Part shown: positions 1 through 6,167 of the stretch, piece by piece
Position numbering within the stretch: position 1 is the first letter of the stretch
How the letters are laid out: each line of letters opens with the position of its first letter
Assembly: GCA_022842805.1 (NCBI GenBank)
Contig: JALHOX010000155.1
Span: 1-9,752 of the forward strand
Length of the DNA: 9,752 bases
Source of the DNA: Phycisphaerae bacterium
GTDB taxonomy: Bacteria > Planctomycetota > Phycisphaerae > UBA1845 > Fen-1342
Direction: 5' to 3'
Made by a program: the position numbers and the translations under genes
Notes under the pieces: model-generated
Seen by the model: only the letters and a program-made list of their open reading frames with translations
What the model was told of the DNA's origin: nothing
Database searches by the model: none

Positions 1-111
1 TCGTCGAGCAAGGTGACCTACAACCTGCACGCCAACAAGCTGACCAAGCAGCAGGTGATGAACTTCTTCAAGCTGTGGATGCTGGCGGTCGGTCCGACGA
101 ACGACGAGTAA
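1..111 (+). CDS. C-terminal fragment of an unidentified protein
   Basis: An open frame runs from the first base to a TAA at 109-111, giving the last 36 residues of a protein whose start lies outside the window. The visible tail includes KVTYNLHANKL and ends in GPTNDE. It is lysine-rich with an amphipathic stretch (QQVMNFFKLWMLAV) and an acidic end. It shows no signal peptide, membrane segment or catalytic motif. Codon use looks like the downstream genes (G/C in third positions), and a hairpin follows about 55 nt after the stop, which supports a real gene end. I do not recognise the family and assign no function. Confidence 0.6.
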   Translation, partial: SSSKVTYNLHANKLTKQQVMNFFKLWMLAVGPTNDE

Positions 112-167
112 GCACCAATCTTGAAGAGCCGCGGGCTTCGGCCTGAGCGGACGTGACCAAGTCGAGG

Positions 168-202
168 AGCGCCGCCGTCGTGAAACTGACGCGCGGCGCT
201 TT
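168..202 (+). terminator. Strong hairpin followed by TTT, possible terminator
   Basis: AGCGCCGC (168-175) pairs perfectly with GCGGCGCT (193-200). The stem continues as CGTC (176-179) with GACG (188-191) past one bulged base, leaving an 8-nt loop. TTT (200-202) follows at once. A 12-bp GC-rich stem at this place, after the first gene and before the amine oxidase, fits an intrinsic terminator. The T tract is short, so termination is uncertain. Confidence 0.4.
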
Positions 203-206
203 CATA

Positions 207-231
207 GGGTAGCACCGGCGTCGTGCCGGTG
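207..231 (+). repeat. 25-nt palindromic repeat, copy A (+ orientation)
   Basis: The unit reads GGGTAG, then CACCGGC (213-219), a 5-nt spacer, and GCCGGTG (225-231). The two arms form a 7-bp perfect stem. It matches copies B and C, which lie on the opposite strand, over most of its 25 positions. The organisation resembles REP-type intergenic elements. Confidence 0.6.
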
Positions 232-261
232 ATTCCGAAAGCGCGGGAGAAGTCAGCGCGG

Positions 262-286
262 TACCGGCGAGAGGCCGGTGCGACCC
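262..286 (-). repeat. 25-nt palindromic repeat, copy B (- orientation)
   Basis: Read on the - strand this begins GGGTCGCACCGGC, has the 5-nt spacer CTCTC, and ends GCCGGTA. The stem ACCGGC/GCCGGT is 6 bp. It agrees with copy A at 20 of 25 positions and with copy C at 22 of 25. Confidence 0.6.
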
Positions 287-296
287 CTGCGAGCGG

Positions 297-321
297 AATC
301 GGCGAGAGGCCGGTGCCACCC
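297..321 (-). repeat. 25-nt palindromic repeat, copy C (- orientation)
   Basis: Read on the - strand this begins GGGTGGCACCGGC, has the spacer CTCTC, and ends GCCGATT. One arm base has changed, leaving a G-T wobble in the stem. It lies 35 bp from copy B, in direct orientation with it, and ends 22 bp before the ribosome binding site of the amine oxidase gene. Confidence 0.6.
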
Positions 322-357
322 TTCCGTCATCAATCTCGCGAATAAGGAATCGATCGA

Positions 358-1857
358 ATGTCTCGCTTTCTGTATCACCGTTTCATGCGTCAGCATCGCA
401 CCGACCGCGGCCCGGCGCGCGATGCGAAGAGCCGGCGCGAGTTTCTGCGGATCGCCGGCGCGGCTTCGGCGTCGATGCTGCTGTCGGGCATGCCGCTCGT
501 GGCGCGAGCCGGGGCGAATGCGCCGGGCAAGCGCGTCGTGATCGTCGGCGCGGGCTTCGCCGGCTTGGCGGCAGCCTATGAACTGAAGGCGGCCGGCTAT
601 GACGTGACGATCATCGAAGCCCGCGACCGCGTCGGCGGGCGCGTGCTGACCTTTACCGATTTCGTGAAGGATCGCGTGGTCGAAGGCGGAGCGGAGCTGG
701 TGGGCAGCAACCATCCGACCTGGGTCGCGTATCAGCAGAAGTTCGGCCTCGAATGGCTCGAAATGAGCGGCGACGAGGAGTTTGACACGCCGGTATTCGT
801 GGGCGGAAAGCTGCTCACGAAGGACGAGGTGTCGGAGGCGACCAATGCCGCCGGCGAGATCGAGAAGGCGTTCAACGCGGCGGCGGAGGGCATCATCGCC
901 GAGCGGCCGTGGGACAGCCCCAAGGCGGCGGAGCTGGACAAGATGAGCGTGGCCGACGCGCTGGCCAAGATCGACGCTCCGCCGATGGCCAAGAAGCTGT
1001 TCGACATGCTGATGGAGTCGGACAACGGCGTCTCGACCGATCGGCAGAGCTACCTCGGCCTGTTGGCGATGATCGCGGGCGGCGGCGGCGAGAAGTTCTG
1101 GAGCGACACCGAGGTCTATCGCTGTAAGGGCGGCAACGGGTTGCTCGCGTCGAAGCTGGCCGAGGAAATCGGCAGCAGCCGGATCGTGTTGAAAATCGCC
1201 GTCACCGACATCCGTGCGACTGCCAAGGAAGTGACCGTGACCTGCTCCGACGGGCGCACGCTGACCTGCGACGACGTGATCATCACGGTTCCGCCGGCGA
1301 TCTGGTCGAAGATCAACATCTCGCCCGCGCTGCCGGCGACGCTGAAGCCGCAGACGGGTCTGAATGTGAAGTATCTGGCGCATGTGAAGACGCGCTTCTG
1401 GCGGGCGGGCAACCTGAGCCAGTATGGCATCAGCGATGGCGCGCTGAACCAGACCTGGGACGCGACGGATGCTCAGGAAGGCGACGAAAACGTGGTGCTG
1501 ACGGCGTTCTCGGGCGGGCGCAGCGCTGAGAAGTGCCTGGCGTTTGATAAGGACAAGCGCGACGCCGAGTATCGCAAGGAGTTTGAAAAGATCTATCCGA
1601 TCTTCGGCGAGCAGTTTGTCGCCGGTCGCTTCATGGATTGGCCGCGCGACAAGTGGACGATGATGAGCTACTCCTTCCCCGCGCCGGGGCAGGTGACCAC
1701 CGTCGGCCCGGTGCTCTACCAGGGCCTGGGCGGAAAGGTCCACTTCGCGGGTGAGCATTGCTCGTATCAATTCGTCGGCTACATGGAAGGCGGATTGAAC
1801 AGCGGCGCGTCTCTGGCGAAGCGCATTGCCAAGCGCGACGGTACGATTCCGGCGTGA
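358..1857 (+). CDS. Tat-exported FAD-dependent flavin amine oxidase
   Basis: A 499-aa member of the flavin amine oxidase (MAO / L-amino-acid oxidase) family. Such enzymes oxidise an amine to an imine, which hydrolyses to aldehyde or keto acid, ammonia and H2O2; the substrate here is unknown. A twin-arginine signal occupies the N-terminus: SRREFL (residues 25-30), a hydrophobic stretch and VARA ending at A51, a plausible AxA cleavage site, so the enzyme probably acts outside the cytoplasm. The FAD dinucleotide fold follows: VVIVGAGFAGLAAAYEL (GxGxxG at 64-69), the ribose-binding Glu at E87 in TIIEARDRVGGRV, then the GGR motif (93-95). The C-terminal FAD signature FAGEH (463-467) is followed by GYMEGGLNSG (474-483). 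I do not see the SGGCYT-type cysteine motif of covalently flavinylated MAOs, so FAD is probably non-covalent. The ATG at 358 has AAGGA at 344-348, 9 nt upstream; an ATG at 385 is a less likely start. The stop overlaps the next gene. Confidence 0.9.
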   Translation: MSRFLYHRFMRQHRTDRGPARDAKSRREFLRIAGAASASMLLSGMPLVARAGANAPGKRVVIVGAGFAGLAAAYELKAAGYDVTIIEARDRVGGRVLTFTDFVKDRVVEGGAELVGSNHPTWVAYQQKFGLEWLEMSGDEEFDTPVFVGGKLLTKDEVSEATNAAGEIEKAFNAAAEGIIAERPWDSPKAAELDKMSVADALAKIDAPPMAKKLFDMLMESDNGVSTDRQSYLGLLAMIAGGGGEKFWSDTEVYRCKGGNGLLASKLAEEIGSSRIVLKIAVTDIRATAKEVTVTCSDGRTLTCDDVIITVPPAIWSKINISPALPATLKPQTGLNVKYLAHVKTRFWRAGNLSQYGISDGALNQTWDATDAQEGDENVVLTAFSGGRSAEKCLAFDKDKRDAEYRKEFEKIYPIFGEQFVAGRFMDWPRDKWTMMSYSFPAPGQVTTVGPVLYQGLGGKVHFAGEHCSYQFVGYMEGGLNSGASLAKRIAKRDGTIPA

Positions 1858-3212
1858 ATGCAACGCAGCCGGAGAGCACAGCCCAACTGACTCTCCGGCT
1901 GTCCGCGCTCGCCGCGCCCATGCTCGGCGAGCAGATCTTCAACTTTCTGATCGGGTTTTACGACACCTATCTGGCAGGGACGATCAGCCGCGAAGTGACG
2001 GCGGCGGTCGGCACGGGCGCCTACTTCGGCTGGTTTCTGACGCTGGGTTTTGCGGTGGTGACGACGGGCGTCGGGGCGCTGATTTCGCGCGCCATCGGGG
2101 CGCGGGATCTGCCCTGGGCCAATCGCGTCTTGCGGCAGGGCGTGGTGATCTCGCTGCTGATCGGGGCGTTGCTGTCGGTGGTGGTGTTTCAAAACGCCAA
2201 CGCGATCGCGGGCGCGTTTTCGCAAACCAGCTCGGCGCGGGGTTTTTCGCGGCTGTTTTTGAAGATCGATGCCTGGGGCTACGTTTTTGCGAGCGTCACG
2301 TTCGTCGCGACGGCGGCGCTGCGAGCCGCGGGGAACGCGCGGGCGCCGCTGATTCTGATGGCATGCGTGGCAGTGCTGAACGCGGTCGCCTCCACCGCGC
2401 TGGTGCAGGGTTGGTTTGACGTGCCGCTGGGTGTCGAGGGCATCGCGCTGGGGACGCTCTTCGCGCGGGTGTGCGGCGCGGCCGGGGCGATGTCGTTGCT
2501 GCTGATCGGGCAGCGCGGCATTCGGCTGAGCCTGCTCGGCTCGTGGTTTGATCGCGAAGCGGTTGTGCGGCTGCTGCGGGTCGGCCTCCCTGCCGGCGGC
2601 GAGGCGGCGTTTCTCTTCGCGGCGCAGCTTTCGTTTATCTGGCTGGTGGCCCGCAGCGCCACGGGGGACGCGGCCACGACCAACTTCGCGGCGCACATGA
2701 TCGCGATTCGACTCGAGGCGATCTCGTTTCTGCCGGCGGTGGCGTGGATGACGGCGGCGGCGGCGCTGGCGGGGCAATCGATCGGCGCGGGCGAGCCGCA
2801 GCGGGCCGAACGGATCGGGCACCTGGCGGCGATGCTGGGCGCGGCGTCGTGCGCGGTCGTCGGCGGCAGCATGTTTTTCTTTTCGCCGATAATTTATGAG
2901 CACATGACGCGAGATGCGGGGGTGCGCGAGATCGGGGCGCGGGTGCTGCCTTTCATGGGCTTGATGCAGCCGGTTCTCGGCGCCGGGCTGATTTACGCCG
3001 GCACGCTGCGGGGTGTCGGCGACACACGGGCGACGATGCTGATTTCGCTGATTTGCAGCGTGGGCCTGCGGGTGCCACTGGCGGCGATCGGAATTCACAC
3101 CGTGGGCGGGCTGCTGGGAGCGTGGATGGGGATGTTTGCCGACAATACGTGTCGGGCGTTGCTGAGCGCACTGCGTTTTCGGCAGGGTGCGTGGAAGCGG
3201 TTGCGGGTGTAG
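1854..3212 (+). CDS. MATE-family multidrug/toxin efflux transporter
   Basis: A polytopic membrane protein of 452 aa, the usual MATE length, with hydrophobic segments throughout that fit a 12-helix, two-lobe fold. TM1 contains P22 and GFYDTYLAG (34-42). This aligns with NorM GFVDTIMAG, so D37 corresponds to the conserved TM1 acidic residue used for cation coupling. Other family-like stretches are ALRAAGNARAPL before the lobe linker and its C-lobe counterpart GTLRGVGDTRATM. MATE proteins export organic cations, drugs or metabolites by H+ or Na+ antiport; the substrate cannot be read here. I chose GTG at 1854 because it overlaps the upstream TGA as GTGA, a translational-coupling arrangement, and gives a normal N-terminus. 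An in-frame ATG at 1758 would add 32 basic residues lying inside the amine oxidase frame, and an ATG at 1920 would cut into TM1. No clear Shine-Dalgarno precedes the GTG. The large inverted repeat starts 2 nt after the stop. Confidence 0.88.
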   Translation: MNATQPESTAQLTLRLSALAAPMLGEQIFNFLIGFYDTYLAGTISREVTAAVGTGAYFGWFLTLGFAVVTTGVGALISRAIGARDLPWANRVLRQGVVISLLIGALLSVVVFQNANAIAGAFSQTSSARGFSRLFLKIDAWGYVFASVTFVATAALRAAGNARAPLILMACVAVLNAVASTALVQGWFDVPLGVEGIALGTLFARVCGAAGAMSLLLIGQRGIRLSLLGSWFDREAVVRLLRVGLPAGGEAAFLFAAQLSFIWLVARSATGDAATTNFAAHMIAIRLEAISFLPAVAWMTAAAALAGQSIGAGEPQRAERIGHLAAMLGAASCAVVGGSMFFFSPIIYEHMTRDAGVREIGARVLPFMGLMQPVLGAGLIYAGTLRGVGDTRATMLISLICSVGLRVPLAAIGIHTVGGLLGAWMGMFADNTCRALLSALRFRQGAWKRLRV

Positions 3213-3213
3213 C

Positions 3214-3312
3214 GGAGGGGCGAAGGGGAAAAGAGGGGTGAAGGGGTGCGAAAAAGCACTGCGCTCCTCGATTTTCATCACCCCTCCACCCCTCTCGCCC
3301 CTTCACCCCTCC
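3214..3312. repeat. Imperfect inverted repeat with four GGGG runs per arm on opposite strands
   Basis: The left arm (3214-3248) is purine-rich and carries GGGG at 3217-3220, 3225-3228, 3235-3238 and 3243-3246. The right arm (3279-3312) carries four CCCC runs, so its complement matches the left arm at most positions: both read GGAGGGG-N-GAAGGGG, then AGAGGGG, then TG-R-AGGGGTG. The 30-nt centre contains a further short GAAAA (3250-3254) / TTTTC (3272-3276) pairing. In RNA this could form a long stem, and with its place right after the MATE stop it may end that transcript, although no T tract follows directly. Each arm alone also fits a four-tetrad G-quadruplex pattern with loops of about 4-6 nt. 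Confidence 0.7.
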
Positions 3313-3330
3313 ATTTCATATTTTGCAATT

Positions 3331-3359
3331 CCTTAACGCGTTGGCAGCGGTGCCCTAAC
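3331..3359 (+). promoter_or_regulatory. Pho-box-like direct repeat, CCTTAAC / CCCTAAC 22 bp apart
   Basis: CCTTAAC (3331-3337) recurs as CCCTAAC (3353-3359) at an offset of exactly 22 bp, two 11-bp steps. PhoB-family regulators bind direct repeats with 11-bp periodicity, and the cyanobacterial Pho box uses CTTAAC-like units. The middle position (3342-3348) does not match, so only two of three expected units are present. The site lies in an AT-richer stretch ahead of the phoB gene, where autoregulation is common. It is a suggestion only. Confidence 0.3.
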
Positions 3360-3361
3360 AT
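3333..3361 (+). promoter_or_regulatory. Possible sigma70-like promoter for the pho-pst operon
   Basis: TTAACG (3333-3338) and TAACAT (3356-3361) are separated by 17 bp and each match four of six positions of the -35 and -10 consensus. The local drop in GC at 3313-3337 is consistent with a promoter. It overlaps the Pho-box-like repeat, so the two readings compete. If the repeat is a true activator site replacing the -35, the -10 would lie near 3370. Confidence 0.2.
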
Positions 3362-3446
3362 CCACCCGCGAAGGTCTATGTCCAGCAAGTTCGGTTCATC
3401 GCGAAACATTGTTGGTGTTGCCGTTCCGCGGCAGCCGGGAGTGCGC

Positions 3447-4196
3447 ATGTTGGCAACCGACAGACCATCCGCGCGCCTGAACAAGGGCGTGAAGTCGATT
3501 CTGATCGTTGAGGACGAAGCCGATCTGGCCGAGGTTTTGCATTATCAACTGAAGCGAGAGGGATTTGATTGTCGCGTGGCGGGCGACGGCGCGGCGGCGC
3601 TGGCGGAGATTGAGCGACACCCGCCCGACCTGGTGGTCCTTGATCGCATGTTGCCGAAGGCTTCGGGCGACGAAGTCGCGATGAAGCTCAAGAGCGATCC
3701 GCGGCTGCAACACATTCCGGTGATCATGGTGACCGCGAAGGCGGAAGAGACCGACGAACTGGTCGGCTTTGCGATCGGGGCGGACGACTACATTCGAAAG
3801 CCCTTTTCGCCCAAGCTGCTGATCGCGCGGATTCAGGCCGTGTTGCGCAGGCAGGAATCGACGGCGCGTTCGCCGGAAGTCATCTCCAGCGGTCCGGTGG
3901 TGCTGGATCGCGGTCGGCACGTGGTGACGGTGGAAGGCGAGCAGATTCCGCTGACCGCGACGGAGCTACGCGTGCTGAGCACGCTGATGTCGGCGCGCGG
4001 CAGGGTGCTCAGCCGGGAACAGGTGATCGACGCCGTGCTGGGTTATGGCGTGGCAGTGACGCAGCGGACGATCGACGTGCATGTGGCGGCGCTGCGGAAG
4101 AAGATGGCCGCGGCGTCGGGCTGGATTCAGACGGTGCGCGGGGTGGGGTATGCGTTCCGTCCGCCGGGCGAGGGTTCGTCGGGCAAAGAGGACTAG
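3447..4196 (+). CDS. phoB: Phosphate regulon response regulator PhoB (OmpR/PhoB family)
   Basis: A cytoplasmic transcription factor, 249 aa from the chosen start. The receiver domain spans about residues 16-137: acidic pocket E22/D23 in ILIVEDEADL, phospho-acceptor D66 in LVVLDRMLP, switch T96 in VIMVTAK, and K118 in GADDYIRKPFSP. The C-terminal winged helix (about 145-240) has LTATELRVLSTL, the recognition-helix stretch TQRTIDVHVAALRKK and the closing IQTVRGVGYAF. Wording such as LDRMLP and GADDYIRKPFSPK is very close to E. coli PhoB, and the partner kinase and pst genes follow, so PhoB is the natural name. The ATG at 3447 has GGGAG at 3437-3441, 5 nt upstream. An ATG at 3378 with GAAGG only 3 nt away would add 23 residues not expected in the family. 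A still longer reading from GTG 3246 translates the inverted repeat and is unlikely. Confidence 0.92.
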   Translation: MLATDRPSARLNKGVKSILIVEDEADLAEVLHYQLKREGFDCRVAGDGAAALAEIERHPPDLVVLDRMLPKASGDEVAMKLKSDPRLQHIPVIMVTAKAEETDELVGFAIGADDYIRKPFSPKLLIARIQAVLRRQESTARSPEVISSGPVVLDRGRHVVTVEGEQIPLTATELRVLSTLMSARGRVLSREQVIDAVLGYGVAVTQRTIDVHVAALRKKMAAASGWIQTVRGVGYAFRPPGEGSSGKED

Positions 4197-4238
4197 TGTC
4201 GCGGATCTGCCACTGAGGCCGGGCCGGAGAGCGAGCGC

Positions 4239-6167
4239 TTGGCGCACCACGCGAATCGAATCTGGGGCATTCTGCTGGTGGTCGCCGCCGGCTTTGGCAC
4301 GGCCGCGGTTGCGTTTCTGCTGTGGCAGGAACAGGCGGTGCAGGGCGCCTGGCTGAATGCGGCGCTGCGGATCGACGCCGAGGCGGCGGAGCGGCTGGCG
4401 GACGAGGTGCAGAAGCGGCGGGGCGAACTGGCGGGACTTCCGCCCGAGGCGCTCGATCAAGCCTTGCGCGAGTTCGGGGTGGGTGGCGGATACTCGCTGG
4501 AACTGCTGGCGCGTGATGGGCGCGTCCTCGCCGCCGGGGAGAGCGGGCGGGCGCGTGGACACGAGGTGGAGCCAACGACCGCAGCCCTGACCGCGAACGC
4601 GTTGCGTGAGCGCGTTGTGCAGTCGCACCGCGGCTCGACGCGATTCGCCGCGACGGAAACGACAACCGTTCGCGCCCTGCGGCCCGATGGCAACGATCCC
4701 TTCGCCGCGATCCTGCTGCACCGCGTGCGGCCCTTGAACACGATCGCCGCGGCGGTCGGCCTGTCGGTCTTGCCGCGGGTGGTTCTGTTTTCGCTGCTGC
4801 CGTTCGCCGTCCTGGCGATCTTTCTCTATCGAACGTGGACACATCCGCTGGGGCGGGTATTGCACGCGGCCCGCGTGGCGGCGGAGGGGCGCTCCACGGC
4901 GGCGATCGCGCAGCCTGAGCGCGGCGAGCTGGGCGTTCTGGCGCATGCGGTCTCGCGCGTGCAACGGCGTCTGCAACATCAGATCGAGAATCTGCAACTG
5001 GAGCGCGACAGCATCGCCGCGCTGCTCAACCGCATGCACGAAGGGGTGATCGTGGCCGACTCGCGGGGGCGCGTGGCGCTGATCAACCCGGCGGCGGCGC
5101 GGCTGTTGAATTTGCCGCTGGACGAAGGCGGCGGCACGGCGACGATGATCGGCAAGCCTGTGGAGCGCTGCATTCCGCAGCACGATGTGCAGCGGCTGCT
5201 GCACGCGGGTCGCGACGAATCGCCGCGCGCCGGCGACTATCGGGTCGACGCGGCCCCGGAAGACGCGACCTTTGCGGTCGACCTGCCCGATCGCACGCTG
5301 GAGATCGTGGCCCGCGCGGCGGACCTGCGCCTGCCGAGCGCGGACGATGCGAGCGGTCGTGTGCGCAGCCGCTTCATCGTGCTGACAGATACGACCGACC
5401 TGAGCGAAGCGTTGCAGATGAAGGCGGAGTTTGTGGCGAACGCCTCGCACGAGCTTCGTACGCCGCTCTCGACGATTCGAGCCGCGATTGAGACGCTGCA
5501 GAACATGAACTGGGTGGAAGAGCCGGACGATGCGGCGCGATTTCTGGGGCTGATCGATCGTCATAGCGCGCGGTTGAGCGATCTGGTGTCCGATCTGCTG
5601 GACCTGTCGCGGATCGAGTCGCCGGCGGTTTCTCATCCGGCGCGGCAGATCGACCTGTCGAACTTTCTCGATGAGCTGGCGGACCGCTTTGCGGAGAAGC
5701 TGGCTTCGCGCGGGGTGTCACTGAAAGCGACGATCACGGGCGGATCGCCCGAGCTGATTGCAAGCCCTTACGTGCTTCAATTGGCACTCGACAACCTGGT
5801 GGACAACGCGATCAAGTTTTCGCCCAGCGGGGCGGAGGTTTGCGTAAGCGCCGCGGCGGACGAGGCGGGCGTGACCTTTGACGTCGTCGACCGCGGCTGC
5901 GGTATTCCGGAGGCCGAGGCGCGGCGCGTGTTTGAGCGGTTTTATCAGGTGGAGCGCGCCCGCGGCGGAGGGCCGACGCGCGGCAGCGGCCTGGGGCTGG
6001 CGATCGTCAAGCACGCGGCGACGGTGCTGGGCGGCGCGGTATCCCTCGAGAGCACCGTGGGCGAGGGTACGACCGTGACATTTCGCGTGCCGCTGATGCC
6101 GCCTACAATCTCCGGTGGGGCGGAATCGGATAGCCAGCGTGACTCGACTTCGCCGGAGCGTGCGTGA
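4239..6167 (+). CDS. phoR: Phosphate regulon sensor histidine kinase PhoR (TTG start)
   Basis: A 642-aa inner-membrane kinase, partner of PhoB. TM1 is about residues 8-29, an extracytoplasmic region of roughly 145 residues follows, and TM2 is about 178-197. A HAMP-like segment (about 200-250) leads into a PAS domain starting near 255 (MHEGVIVADSRGRVALINPAAARLL). The HisKA domain holds the phospho-accepting H404 in NASHELRTPLS. The ATPase domain has the N box with N523 (LVDNAIKFSP), the G1 box from D551 (DRGCGIP), the F box VFERFYQ and the G2 box at 582 (GSGLGLAIVKH), so all catalytic motifs are intact. The start is TTG at 4239, with GGAGA at 4226-4230, 8 nt upstream; no ATG is available before the membrane segments. 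The 42-nt gap after phoB holds nothing else obvious. The TGA overlaps the pstS GTG by 4 nt. The last ~20 residues are a low-conservation polar tail. Which stimulus it senses, directly or through the Pst complex, cannot be read. Confidence 0.92.
   Translation: MAHHANRIWGILLVVAAGFGTAAVAFLLWQEQAVQGAWLNAALRIDAEAAERLADEVQKRRGELAGLPPEALDQALREFGVGGGYSLELLARDGRVLAAGESGRARGHEVEPTTAALTANALRERVVQSHRGSTRFAATETTTVRALRPDGNDPFAAILLHRVRPLNTIAAAVGLSVLPRVVLFSLLPFAVLAIFLYRTWTHPLGRVLHAARVAAEGRSTAAIAQPERGELGVLAHAVSRVQRRLQHQIENLQLERDSIAALLNRMHEGVIVADSRGRVALINPAAARLLNLPLDEGGGTATMIGKPVERCIPQHDVQRLLHAGRDESPRAGDYRVDAAPEDATFAVDLPDRTLEIVARAADLRLPSADDASGRVRSRFIVLTDTTDLSEALQMKAEFVANASHELRTPLSTIRAAIETLQNMNWVEEPDDAARFLGLIDRHSARLSDLVSDLLDLSRIESPAVSHPARQIDLSNFLDELADRFAEKLASRGVSLKATITGGSPELIASPYVLQLALDNLVDNAIKFSPSGAEVCVSAAADEAGVTFDVVDRGCGIPEAEARRVFERFYQVERARGGGPTRGSGLGLAIVKHAATVLGGAVSLESTVGEGTTVTFRVPLMPPTISGGAESDSQRDSTSPERA
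6075..6109 (+). promoter_or_regulatory. Weak internal promoter candidate ahead of pstS
   Basis: TACAAT (6104-6109) matches the -10 consensus at five of six positions and lies 54 bp before the pstS start, inside the poorly conserved tail of phoR. The only good -35-like hexamer, GTGACA (6075-6080), is 23 bp away, which is too far; the hexamer at the proper 17-bp spacing (6081-6086) is poor. It could let pstS be made in excess of the kinase, but chance is equally possible. Confidence 0.15.

Noticed and set aside
207..321. CRISPR array
   Set aside because: Only three copies, in mixed orientation, with unequal spacing and internal dyad symmetry; no spacers of uniform length and no cas gene in the window.
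253..1863. 536-aa open frame on the - strand opposite the amine oxidase
   Set aside because: Its product is dominated by Arg, His, Ala and Gln with no domain or membrane pattern. It is the expected antisense shadow of a GC-rich gene that has strong family motifs on the + strand.
1779..3281. 500-aa open frame on the - strand opposite the MATE gene
   Set aside because: The product is extremely rich in Arg, His, Gln and Pro, a typical complement of a GC-rich membrane-protein gene.
3246..3446. N-terminal extension of PhoB starting at GTG 3246 (or ATG 3378)
   Set aside because: The 3246 reading translates the inverted repeat and the AT-rich regulatory stretch, and its residues do not resemble the PhoB family. 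The ATG at 3378 has a Shine-Dalgarno only 3 nt away, so it stays as the less likely alternative.
2204..4912. GCGATCGC octamers as a cyanobacterial HIP1-type signature
   Set aside because: Only about two copies were noticed, near 2204 and 4903, within a sequence already rich in GATC and CG. That is too few to indicate HIP1 enrichment or a cyanobacterial host.
3966..5636. 556-aa open frame on the - strand across phoB and phoR
   Set aside because: It crosses two well-supported genes, has low-complexity Arg/His/Gln composition and no recognisable domain.
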